Origin: a virus
Strand: one strand, 5' to 3'
DNA length: 38,300 nt
Virus record (IMG/VR): IMGVR_UViG_3300029787_000131
Span: 1 to 38,300 of that record
The translations under genes and the position numbers were made by a program. The notes beneath the pieces were generated by a model, which searched no databases, was not told where the DNA came from, and worked only from the letters and a program-made list of their open reading frames with translations. Shown piece after piece: positions 31,083 to 37,808 of the stretch; the first letter of the stretch is position 1, and the number at the start of each line of letters is the position of its first letter.

Positions 31083-31251
31083 CATCAATTTCCCACAATA
31101 TACATTATGCGACAGTGCATTAACGCAGGATTCTTCTAAGTTCCTGCCCGGTTTTGTAATAAACGAACTTTCGACAAATCGTCACAAAATCTATCCACAG
31201 AAACACGCAATAAAATTGCGCCGTTCCCTGTTTGTCCAAATCAACATCTAG
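30955..31251 (+). CDS. Possible excisionase-like HTH protein in an overlapping frame
   Basis: The frame has 98 codons. The pattern LTEAEAYSFLYQSYTALVRL followed by TPHLVVRGGGSINFPQYTL resembles the MerR/excisionase HTH (HTH_17) layout: helix, turn, recognition helix, then a VRxGGxxxFP wing. Its first 128 bases overlap the preceding gene. The C-terminal part is AT-rich and runs through an operator, so its real end or reality is uncertain. The ribosome site is weak. Confidence 0.35.
   Translation: MISKKLGLALTEAEAYSFLYQSYTALVRLTRTTPHLVVRGGGSINFPQYTLCDSALTQDSSKFLPGFVINELSTNRHKIYPQKHAIKLRRSLFVQINI
31115..31128 (+). promoter_or_regulatory. Operator near 31.1 kb
   Basis: GTGCATTAACGCAG is the operator consensus with one end base changed. 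It is the rightmost copy, about 130 bases before the small gene at 31260. TATACATTAT just upstream is a possible -10 box; a -35 is not clear. Confidence 0.6.
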
Positions 31252-31259
31252 GAACCGCC

Positions 31260-31427
31260 ATGAAACTAAAAACCACGGACAGCACCCTCGATGAGCTTAA
31301 CGATCTGATTGATAAAACACGGCCAAAAACAAAGACTTTAACTGTGAATAAAACAACATTGTTTAATCTGTTATCAGATCACAGACATATGTGGGGCAAG
31401 CTTAAAGAATATGGGGAAGTATCATGA
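31260..31427 (+). CDS. Small basic unknown protein
   Basis: The protein has 55 residues, MKLKTTDSTLDELNDLIDKT then basic and helical (FNLLSDHRHMWGKLKEYGE). Its stop overlaps the next ATG (ATGA), which supports translation. AGGAAC is a moderate ribosome site. No family is recognised. Confidence 0.5.
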   Translation: MKLKTTDSTLDELNDLIDKTRPKTKTLTVNKTTLFNLLSDHRHMWGKLKEYGEVS

Positions 31428-31672
31428 AAACCTTGCGCGTTGGTAAAAACTGTTTTGGTGACAAACGACACCAAGTTGCCAAGGAAATGTATGAACTTCT
31501 CTACAAAGAAAAGCGCGTTACTACCTGCAAAAAATGCGGATCGGAAATCGAGGTTCCGCACACAACACCAAAGATTGCAAAGCTGTTTGGGGTGTCTGTA
31601 AAAACAGTCAATGACATGGTGGAAGACTATTCAAGTAACTTACACCAATCTCAAGATCCGAAAACACAGTGA
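31424..31672 (+). CDS. Small zinc/HTH regulator candidate
   Basis: The protein has 82 residues. CKKCGSEIEVPH near residue 35 is one CxxC knuckle, followed by an HTH-like TPKIAKLFGVSVKTVNDMVE (about 48-67). It is the last gene of the plus-strand block before the end of the late operon, a place where antiterminators or late activators are often found; that role is a guess. Its last 65 bases overlap the end of the convergent metallophosphoesterase gene. Confidence 0.55.
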   Translation: MKTLRVGKNCFGDKRHQVAKEMYELLYKEKRVTTCKKCGSEIEVPHTTPKIAKLFGVSVKTVNDMVEDYSSNLHQSQDPKTQ

Positions 31673-32648
31673 TAAAACCGGGGTCCGTTTCCTCAACGAG
31701 AGGATTGATGATAACAGCCATCGTACTGCCCTGCGTTTGATGCGAATACATATGTCGCTCGGCAAAATGATCGATGTGCTTATATCCCCTCGCCTTAATC
31801 GCGTGGGTCGTCATATGCGTGTCGCCGTCTTCAGTTACAAAATAACCCCATTCGTGGTGATGACCTTGTGCAGCAACGCGCACGTTGATCGTACCGAACT
31901 TGATCGCTCGCATAGGCCCATGCAAAATATTATACATGGAGTTGCCTTTAAAACTGTGCGCAACCCATATCGGGCAGCGCCGTTTATTCGGAAACACTAA
32001 ATTAAATTTTGACTGCCAGTCGAAAATTTTAACCGTATCCGCACTCATTTCTCGAATAATAAGCGCCCCATCTCCCCACTCGTCATGGTTGCCCAGCAAC
32101 CACAACAACCATTTGACGTTACTGTCGTGCATAAACCAGCGCACGTACTTGTAACCCGTGCCTTTGCTGGCCTCCTGCGCTGCGTAAAGGCGCATTAAAC
32201 GGCCAGTCCAGTTGTTCGTGCTGTCGCCCAGGTTAATCGCATGAACGTTTGGCGTATTTGCCATAAGCTCAACGTCGCGTGTTAGCAAAGGCCAGTTGCA
32301 ACCATCGTCATCGAGGTGCGGATCGCCAACCAGTGCAATCAAACACGGCTCATCCGATAACATTTTTACATCGAACCATTCTTTTTGTTGCGTATGCGCT
32401 TGGCGTTTTACAAAGCGCCGTGACGCTATTTGTATTAGCTCTTCAACCGACAGGTCTTCATCGCCAAAATCCGGTAAGACAGGCGATTTATCCTTATCTA
32501 GCCCTCTTGCCATGCCTTCTTTAAGGCGATGCGTAAACGTCGCTTCATGTAAATGAAGAAACCGCGCCGCTTCTGTTTTGGTATCATGTCTTTGGAACGC
32601 TTCAATAGCTTCCAAACACTGTTCGTCAGTCAGGGATTTTGCTGGCAT
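31608..32648 (-). CDS. Calcineurin-like metallophosphoesterase with N-terminal HTH
   Basis: The protein has 346 residues. The N-terminal 50 residues form an HTH of the transposase/terminase type (LTDEQCLEAIEAFQRHDTKT, EAARFLHLHEATFTHRLKEG). The phosphoesterase motifs follow: ALVGDPHLDDDG, NLGDSTNNW, LLGNHDEWG and AAQGHHHEWG, so all metal ligands (D-x-H, GD, GNHD, GHHH) are present. The substrate may be nucleic acid or nucleotide. It is the last gene of the late transcript, after the lysis cassette, and overlaps the spanin gene by 23 bases. Confidence 0.88.
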   Translation of the reverse strand: MPAKSLTDEQCLEAIEAFQRHDTKTEAARFLHLHEATFTHRLKEGMARGLDKDKSPVLPDFGDEDLSVEELIQIASRRFVKRQAHTQQKEWFDVKMLSDEPCLIALVGDPHLDDDGCNWPLLTRDVELMANTPNVHAINLGDSTNNWTGRLMRLYAAQEASKGTGYKYVRWFMHDSNVKWLLWLLGNHDEWGDGALIIREMSADTVKIFDWQSKFNLVFPNKRRCPIWVAHSFKGNSMYNILHGPMRAIKFGTINVRVAAQGHHHEWGYFVTEDGDTHMTTHAIKARGYKHIDHFAERHMYSHQTQGSTMAVIINPLVEETDPGFITVFSDLEIGVSYLNSLPPCH

Positions 32649-32970
32649 TAATCTTAGCCCTGAGATCGCCGTAATCTAAAATCATTCGCCCAAGCACAGA
32701 ACACGTCGAATTAGGCTCATCCGCAGCGCAAGGCGGCTTCATATACTCAAGTTCTGCTGCTGCTTGAGCCATAAACGTTCTGTCATAGTCAACAATTGGC
32801 GGCACAATAAGATTAGGCTCAGACTTTTCAGCCGTCTTATAGTCAAAATACGCTGACCCAAGAGAACTTACCCCGCTTACGGCGCTAAAAGTCTCCACGA
32901 CGCAAGCGTTCAGCGGTAGTAGGGCGATCAAAAGTACCAGTTTCTTCCATGCGCCGACGTGCTTCTGCAA
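32626..32970 (-). CDS. Lipoprotein, o-spanin (Rz1-like) candidate
   Basis: Chosen start TTG (32970) gives 114 residues: basic Lys-containing N-terminus, hydrophobic segment LVLLIALLP and lipobox LNAC, then a periplasmic part with two further Cys (PPCAADEPNSTCSVLG). There is no ATG before the lipobox in this frame; the frame is open to 33069. The start lies within the membrane protein gene in another frame, the usual Rz/Rz1 layout, and the gene follows endolysin and holin. It would help fuse inner and outer membranes at lysis. Confidence 0.6.
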   Translation of the reverse strand: MQKHVGAWKKLVLLIALLPLNACVVETFSAVSGVSSLGSAYFDYKTAEKSEPNLIVPPIVDYDRTFMAQAAAELEYMKPPCAADEPNSTCSVLGRMILDYGDLRAKINASKIPD

Positions 32971-33082
32971 CTTCCTTCGCTTGCGCACCCTTCTGCAAAC
33001 GCCCCCCCAACCAGAGGGATACGCCGCCAACTCCGATGACAACGACGAGTACAAGTAATACAAAGACAAGATTACCCGTCAC
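32885..33082 (-). CDS. Small membrane protein, i-spanin (Rz-like) candidate
   Basis: The protein has 65 residues from GTG: a strong N-terminal membrane helix (LVFVLLVLVVVIGVGGVSLW) and a charged helix (KEVAEARRRMEETG) with a conserved-looking end RLRRGDF. It is shorter than most i-spanins but has the right topology, and overlaps the lipoprotein gene and the holin stop. An alternative is a second holin-like protein. Confidence 0.6.
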   Translation of the reverse strand: MTGNLVFVLLVLVVVIGVGGVSLWLGGRLQKGAQAKEVAEARRRMEETGTFDRPTTAERLRRGDF

Positions 33083-33248
33083 TCTTTTGTTCTTTCAAGA
33101 AGAAGCCAGCTATACCGGCTAAAGCCGCCGCTGCGGTGCTTATCTGCTGCATGAGGCCCGGATCTACGTTAATCCCGACCAAAGCCAAAACACCCGTCAA
33201 AGCAGCATAACTGGACGGTTCTTTGAAACGTGAGAGGATTGCTTGCAT
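33072..33248 (-). CDS. Holin-like small membrane protein
   Basis: The protein has 58 residues, MQAILSRFKEPSSYAALTGV, with two short hydrophobic stretches (YAALTGVLALVGINV and AAAALAGIAGFFL) and a charged tail (KEQKSDG). It sits between the M15 endolysin and the spanin pair. Size, topology and place fit a small holin; oligomerising in the inner membrane it would time lysis. Confidence 0.65.
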   Translation of the reverse strand: MQAILSRFKEPSSYAALTGVLALVGINVDPGLMQQISTAAAALAGIAGFFLKEQKSDG

Positions 33249-33251
33249 CAA

Positions 33252-33629
33252 TCAATAACTCCATACCCAAGGTCGATTAGGTCCGGGTAGTATGTCCAAA
33301 TGGATAAAACGATGTTTAGGTTCACCCTTTTGTGACACACCAATACCGCGGATTTCGGGCAGATTTGCAGCTATTCGCAAAAGCCGCCATGCACTTTCCC
33401 CATACACTTTGACATCGCACGCCATGCCTGACGCATGAGCTCCCGGCGCTTTCTTTCGTTTTTCTATGGAATGGTCCGGAGAACGGTATCCCGACGATAT
33501 CGACATTGGGCCAAAAACGTTTCGTATTTCTTGAATGGTGTACAAAAAGTCCGGGTCCATTTCGCATTCACCCGTCTCTTTGCAGCGAAATTCTTTCTCG
33601 CTAAAGTTTGGGTAATCATTCCAATTCAT
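33252..33629 (-). CDS. Endolysin, peptidase M15 family
   Basis: The protein has 125 residues. SGYRSPDHS, then HASGMACDV (H-x6-D zinc ligands) and FIHLDI with the third ligand His are the M15A D-Ala/peptidoglycan peptidase motifs. It would cut cell-wall peptides at the end of infection. No signal peptide is visible, so it needs the holin. The ATG at 33629 shares a base with the upstream stop. Confidence 0.88.
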   Translation of the reverse strand: MNWNDYPNFSEKEFRCKETGECEMDPDFLYTIQEIRNVFGPMSISSGYRSPDHSIEKRKKAPGAHASGMACDVKVYGESAWRLLRIAANLPEIRGIGVSQKGEPKHRFIHLDILPGPNRPWVWSY

Positions 33630-33838
33630 TATATTGATTGCCCTTCAAATATAATTGCACGGCATTCCGTGCTAACGACCATGTACCCTTTCTCTGTTTG
33701 TTTAACAGCTTCGCGCTTTGCTGCCTTTTCACATTCCGTTTTAGTGTAATGCGCGTATGACGAAGTGCCTGTAATGCATTGCCCAATATGGATGCCAGGA
33801 GGACTACACAGCAAAATCAGGACAAAATACCCAATCAT
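33629..33838 (-). CDS. Small secreted cysteine-containing protein
   Basis: The protein has 69 residues: a short hydrophobic leader (MIGYFVLILLCSPPG) and a polar body with Cys in GQCITG, TECEKAA and STECRAI. The Cys pattern suggests an exported disulphide protein. Proteins like this occur in alphaproteobacterial phages and genomes, as I recall them. Located in the lysis block between the endolysin and the coiled-coil membrane protein. Confidence 0.55.
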   Translation of the reverse strand: MIGYFVLILLCSPPGIHIGQCITGTSSYAHYTKTECEKAAKREAVKQTEKGYMVVSTECRAIIFEGQSI

Positions 33839-34183
33839 TTATTTGCTCTTAATAGGCGGATGACGCCCGTTATGCATGTGCTGTAAAACGTCTACATCAC
33901 GGCGCAAACCTTCCAATAAAACAGTCTGTCTCTCAGAACGTCTGTGTTCTGTTTCGCGTTCTTTTGGGTCCATCATGTTTGAAATGACTTTCAATCTCTG
34001 ATCGACTGAATGTGTAGCTGTATCGTTTTTGTCTAATCGACTGTCTAACTGCGCTAACCGTTTATTTGCTTCTCGGACATGATCGTCTAAATCCTGCACC
34101 TTGGTTTTTGTAACAACAAAACTTGTAATAACACTGGCGAATAGAGCGCCAATGCTCACGATCATTTCGAGTGAAAGCTCCAT
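33839..34183 (-). CDS. Membrane-anchored coiled-coil protein
   Basis: The protein has 114 residues: an N-terminal membrane helix (MIVSIGALFASVITSFVVT), then a long heptad-like helix (VQDLDDHVREANKRLAQLDS and onward) and a basic tail. The build recalls i-spanins and some holin-associated proteins. It may serve as the real i-spanin, as its coiled coil is longer than that of the 65-residue candidate. It overlaps neither neighbour. Confidence 0.6.
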   Translation of the reverse strand: MELSLEMIVSIGALFASVITSFVVTKTKVQDLDDHVREANKRLAQLDSRLDKNDTATHSVDQRLKVISNMMDPKERETEHRRSERQTVLLEGLRRDVDVLQHMHNGRHPPIKSK

Positions 34184-34186
34184 GCG

Positions 34187-34531
34187 TCACGGTTTTGTGG
34201 GCCACGTAGGCCAGTTTTCCATGGCATTAATGTCGTTCACTGGAGGCGTAGGCGCTGTGGCTGGCAGATCGCGCAGGGCTTGGCGATAACTTGTTTGTGC
34301 ATCGGTCATCGTTGGACTGTCAGAGAACGACCACCAATCTGTTTCGGCCAGCAGGCGATTGCGTTCCTCGCGCAAGTCTTCCCACGGCTTTGCCGCTTCA
34401 TATTCGGCAGTCCATGATGCAAGCGTTTCAGAGGACGGTACGCCGCCGTCAAATTCAACGACAACATTGTCGCGTATTGACCATGATGTTGTCGGGTGTT
34501 TCCAAGTGAGTACCGCGCTTAAATTGGTCAT
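34187..34531 (-). CDS. Tail fibre assembly chaperone-like protein
   Basis: The protein has 114 residues. The block LREERNRLLAETDWWSFSDS and the following YRQALRDLPA match the phage tail assembly chaperone family (PF16778 type). It follows a fibre gene directly, with a four-base overlap, the usual pairing in which the chaperone folds the fibre tip. Confidence 0.8.
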   Translation of the reverse strand: MTNLSAVLTWKHPTTSWSIRDNVVVEFDGGVPSSETLASWTAEYEAAKPWEDLREERNRLLAETDWWSFSDSPTMTDAQTSYRQALRDLPATAPTPPVNDINAMENWPTWPTKP

Positions 34532-35145
34532 GCGTCGTACTCCGTGATGTTAATTTGTACTCCCGACCTGTCGCCGTAGCGTGCGCCGGAATGGTGCTGA
34601 GACCCAATGTAGACGGTTCCGGATTGCCCTCCAAATCGCAGCTTGTACGTGATTTCGCTGGTGTCGGCTGCGGTGTCTTCATGAATTAGTGTCATCACAA
34701 TTGGTCCGTTGCCGTGGGTTTCTTCCCACGCAACCTTTGCTGCGTCCGTCTCGCTGTTTTTGAATAACGCGACGACAACCACAATTTCTGCATTTGATGT
34801 CGCCATCTGAGCATTTATTTGGATTACAATTTTATTGCCAGCCTCTACCGGCGTATAGGCAACCGTCGTGTACTCAGCCCCCTCGCTGCTTTGCGGAATT
34901 GTATCGTCGTCGGGAAATGTACTTGTGGTGCTGGCATCCGTTGCCACGAATGTATTCTGAAACTTAACGACTTTACCTACGGCAGGCAGACGGGCGGACG
35001 GCACCGTGCCGCTGCCAAGGTTGCTGGCATTTAGTGCGGTCAGATTTGCTCCTGAGCCGTTTGGCGCAAGGACATCTGTGCCAACGGTTAGGCCTAAATC
35101 GGACCTTGTTTGCGATAGATCGGCGGGGTTTAGTCGAATAGTCAT
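34528..35145 (-). CDS. Tail fibre or receptor-binding protein 2
   Basis: The protein has 205 residues. The N-terminus NPADLSQTRSDLGLTVGTDV, then SNLGSGTVPSARLPAVG is the short attachment repeat typical of modular fibre proteins; it resembles the start of the larger fibre at 36331. The C-terminal 150 residues are beta-rich with a jelly-roll-like composition (YTTVAYTPVEAGNKIVIQIN). The chaperone-like gene follows. Likely part of the host-binding tip. Confidence 0.65.
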   Translation of the reverse strand: MTIRLNPADLSQTRSDLGLTVGTDVLAPNGSGANLTALNASNLGSGTVPSARLPAVGKVVKFQNTFVATDASTTSTFPDDDTIPQSSEGAEYTTVAYTPVEAGNKIVIQINAQMATSNAEIVVVVALFKNSETDAAKVAWEETHGNGPIVMTLIHEDTAADTSEITYKLRFGGQSGTVYIGSQHHSGARYGDRSGVQINITEYDA

Positions 35146-35417
35146 TATTCACCTGCCTTCGGATGCGCGTCTTTAATGGCCTTGATGTTCGCCTTCCACG
35201 CATCGATGTCATGGTAGATTGCGTCTAATTGGTCGCGAACTGGCGGGTACGCATCGACCCTCGCTAACCACCAATCTGGTCTTGTCGGATCGAGTTTTTC
35301 TTCAAACGCAACAATGTCGGCATGTCCTGCTTCAAGTTCTTCTTCGACAAAACCAACTACAGGATGACTATAAATAGCTTCAACGTCTCCGTTGCTATCA
35401 CGTTTTACGAATGGCAT
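35145..35417 (-). CDS. Small tail fibre-associated protein
   Basis: The protein has 90 residues. It begins MPFVKRDSNGDVEAIYSHPV and contains YPPVRDQLDAIYHDIDAWKA, both common in small proteins encoded between fibre genes. It is probably a fibre assembly accessory. It overlaps both neighbours by one base. Confidence 0.6.
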   Translation of the reverse strand: MPFVKRDSNGDVEAIYSHPVVGFVEEELEAGHADIVAFEEKLDPTRPDWWLARVDAYPPVRDQLDAIYHDIDAWKANIKAIKDAHPKAGE

Positions 35418-36331
35418 CAGTCGTCTCTCCCGCGTGTGTCAAACCACCCGCGTGTGATAATTTTGAAATTCTGGTCGCCCGTTGAGCTGGTCAGTCTGTA
35501 CTTGACCTGACTGCTGGTGTTGGTGAGGACAGTGGTTTGATAGTTGGAAATCTCCCCATCAGTTTCCGTCGAGACCTGTGCGCTTTCAGCGGGGTGTGTC
35601 GAAAGATGGGGGCTGAAAACCACAGCATGTGTACCAAGGGATGGCGATGTGTCTCGCATTGAGCCGTACAAATCGGCACGTACTTTGAGTCCTAGTGGCG
35701 TGGTGATTGTTGCGGTAACGGCAGAGGTGCCGGGGTTAGATGCATTTACATCTTGTAAATAGACGTCCCATTCAAATTGATCGCCATTCTGATAGAACGC
35801 CAAAATGTTTGCTGATCCGTCCGTTTTAATGCAGCCGATACGGCGCACTGCTGTTGCGCTATGTGCGCTGACAAGAGTTGCGCCTGTGGTGGATGTATCA
35901 AACCCGACATCCGCAGCGCCACCGACTCTGATGGCGAACACATGATACCAAGTGTTGTTGGCAAGAGAGACGCCCGACGCCAATCCGCCTGCGTTTGTAC
36001 CAGCGGCCCAGCTCGCGTCGATCTGTTTTACAAATGCAGATAATACGATGTCTTCGTCGTCGTCTATACCACGGCACTCGCCAGCCGAGATGTTGATGTC
36101 GTGATCCGCATCTGTGCCATTGGATAACTCAAGGCCACTTAAATATCCTCGCGGCAATCCGCTTGCAATTCCAGTTAATGCTGATCCGTCAACAGCGGGC
36201 AGCTTTGAGCTTCCGTCCAGTTGCACCAGATTGTTTGCGCTTGTCCCAGTGTTGAGTGTTGCGGCTGTGCCTAAACCAAGTCCTGTTCTCGTAGCGGCTA
36301 AATCATCAGGATCTAATGTAATGGTGCCCAT
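35417..36331 (-). CDS. Tail fibre or receptor-binding protein 1
   Basis: The protein has 304 residues. The N-terminal DPDDLAATRTGLGLGTAATL and NNLVQLDGSSKLPAVDGSAL are modular fibre repeats. A central beta-rich domain has WAAGTNAGGLASGVSLANNT and WYHVFAI, seen in many phage fibre tips, and a C-terminal domain ends in WFDTRGRDD. The gene immediately follows the T7-type fibre; the start ATG has GGAGG seven bases upstream (GGAGGGACTTAAC). The N-terminus is related to the fibre at 35145, pointing to duplication. Confidence 0.7.
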   Translation of the reverse strand: MGTITLDPDDLAATRTGLGLGTAATLNTGTSANNLVQLDGSSKLPAVDGSALTGIASGLPRGYLSGLELSNGTDADHDINISAGECRGIDDDEDIVLSAFVKQIDASWAAGTNAGGLASGVSLANNTWYHVFAIRVGGAADVGFDTSTTGATLVSAHSATAVRRIGCIKTDGSANILAFYQNGDQFEWDVYLQDVNASNPGTSAVTATITTPLGLKVRADLYGSMRDTSPSLGTHAVVFSPHLSTHPAESAQVSTETDGEISNYQTTVLTNTSSQVKYRLTSSTGDQNFKIITRGWFDTRGRDD

Positions 36332-36332
36332 G

Positions 36333-37745
36333 TTAAGTCCCTCCTACGATGTGCCAAGTCGCACCGCTACTGACGGTGACGCTTGATCCGCTCGTGATTG
36401 TGATTGGTCCCGCAGACATGCCGTTGTCGCCGGATGCGATGGTAAGACTGACGCTTCCGCTGATCTGGTTTTTATTGACGCGAATAACGCTCTCCTCGCC
36501 CGTTCCACCTCCGTCTAAAGCAGGGCCACCTCCACCAATGGCACCCCAAGCAGAGCCGTCATATCCTTCAAAAGCTGTGTCAGTGCTATTAAATCGAAGG
36601 TATCCAGCAGCAGGCGAGCCGTCTCGCTCACCAGTAGTACCCGATGGCAATTGGGCTGCACCTGTGCCAGACGTTTTGCTAACAAAACTGTTAGAGTCCA
36701 ACGCAGCAGCTTGCCACGACGAACCATTGTAAATTTTCAGCGTGTTTGTTGAGCTATTAAAGTATTGGTCGCCTGCATTTAGCGCATCCCCATCATTATC
36801 CGTTGCGGGATCGCTTGATTTAGCACCCAAATAGATGTCATCGAAGTTATCTAGCGCGGTTTCTGCCGCAGCTTGTGCAGTTTCCGCTGCTGCTTTTGCT
36901 GTTTCCGCTGCTGTTTTGGCAGTCGTCGCAAGACCAGCCTGAGTTGTTGCGGTACTAGCTTGGGTCGTTGCGGTTGTTGCGCTGCTTGCAGCAGAAGTTG
37001 CCGATGATGCGGCGGCGGTAGCACTTGAGGCCGCAGCAGTCTGACTTGTTGTCGCAGATGCAGCGTCAACAATTAATGTCCATTTAGCGGAATCTGTGTT
37101 TGTCGTTAACGGTTGTGCGCCGCTAGATGTATGCGCTGTTACGCATATAAAGACATTATTAGTCGATGTGTCTTTTACCAAATCCCTGACGGCGTATGCC
37201 GTAGACGCTGCCCAATCACCCTTAAACGTGCCTATTTCCTGCGTTGCGGTTAAATCGCTATTGGAGTCAAACGACAGTATTTTATTTGCGCGATCTGCCG
37301 GGACGGTAAACGCGGACGTAGCATCGGAACGCGAAAATGCAATTGTTCGCGCAAGCGTTAACGATTGTTGTTTAAGTGCCGCAAAAACCCGTGATATCTG
37401 TGTGTTTAACGACGCAATATCAAACGCGCCTGACAACGGAAAGTTCGTTGTTTTTGTAAGCGCATAATCTGCGTAAATCGTTACCCGGCTATTCGTTACA
37501 GATGCCGCCAGTGTCAGACTGCCGTCTTTAAGAAAGCCATCGTCTGCGGCTGTTGCCGTAATCGTAAAACCGGACGGATGTTGCGCAAGCGTTGTATCAG
37601 CGAGTGTCGTTGTATCGGTAATAATTACCTTAATGTCGCTGTTATCAAAGAACTCAAACGGGATAGCAAACGGTCCTGTCGACGCAGAACTGCCTACCGT
37701 GTACTGAACGCGTGGTTCATCATCTGCAATTGTAAGCTGGGCCAT
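36333..37745 (-). CDS. Tail fibre with T7-type N-terminal domain
   Basis: The protein has 470 residues. The first 150 residues (VQYTVGSSASTGPFAIPFEF, LTKTTNFPLSGAFDIASLNT, QISRVFAALKQQSLTLARTI) are the T7 gp17 N-terminal, tail-binding domain. A carbohydrate-binding-like stretch follows (FKGDWAASTAYAVRDLVKDT), then a long Ala/Ser/Thr coiled coil (residues about 228-300), and a short C-terminal beta region ending TWHIVGGT. It is much shorter than one complete host-range fibre, so the next two genes likely form the distal tip. Confidence 0.88.
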   Translation of the reverse strand: MAQLTIADDEPRVQYTVGSSASTGPFAIPFEFFDNSDIKVIITDTTTLADTTLAQHPSGFTITATAADDGFLKDGSLTLAASVTNSRVTIYADYALTKTTNFPLSGAFDIASLNTQISRVFAALKQQSLTLARTIAFSRSDATSAFTVPADRANKILSFDSNSDLTATQEIGTFKGDWAASTAYAVRDLVKDTSTNNVFICVTAHTSSGAQPLTTNTDSAKWTLIVDAASATTSQTAAASSATAAASSATSAASSATTATTQASTATTQAGLATTAKTAAETAKAAAETAQAAAETALDNFDDIYLGAKSSDPATDNDGDALNAGDQYFNSSTNTLKIYNGSSWQAAALDSNSFVSKTSGTGAAQLPSGTTGERDGSPAAGYLRFNSTDTAFEGYDGSAWGAIGGGGPALDGGGTGEESVIRVNKNQISGSVSLTIASGDNGMSAGPITITSGSSVTVSSGATWHIVGGT

Positions 37746-37747
37746 GC

Positions 37748-37777
37748 AACTTTCCTATTGAGGCGTAATAGGAAGTT
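37748..37777 (-). promoter_or_regulatory. Hairpin masking the tail fibre ribosome site
   Basis: On the coding strand AACTTCCTATT pairs with AATAGGAAAGTT (11 pairs and one bulged base, loop ACGCCTC). The 3' arm contains AGGAAAG, the ribosome site four bases before the fibre ATG. In the folded mRNA the site would be hidden, limiting fibre translation. It is not followed by a U-run. Confidence 0.6.
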
Positions 37778-37808
37778 ACTGGCAGGGCTAAACCCCTCAC
37801 CATTCACA

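Noticed and set aside
36349-36732. 127-codon plus-strand frame
   Set aside because: It is antisense to the tail fibre, Pro-rich and mirrors Gly/Ser codons of the fibre; no independent support.
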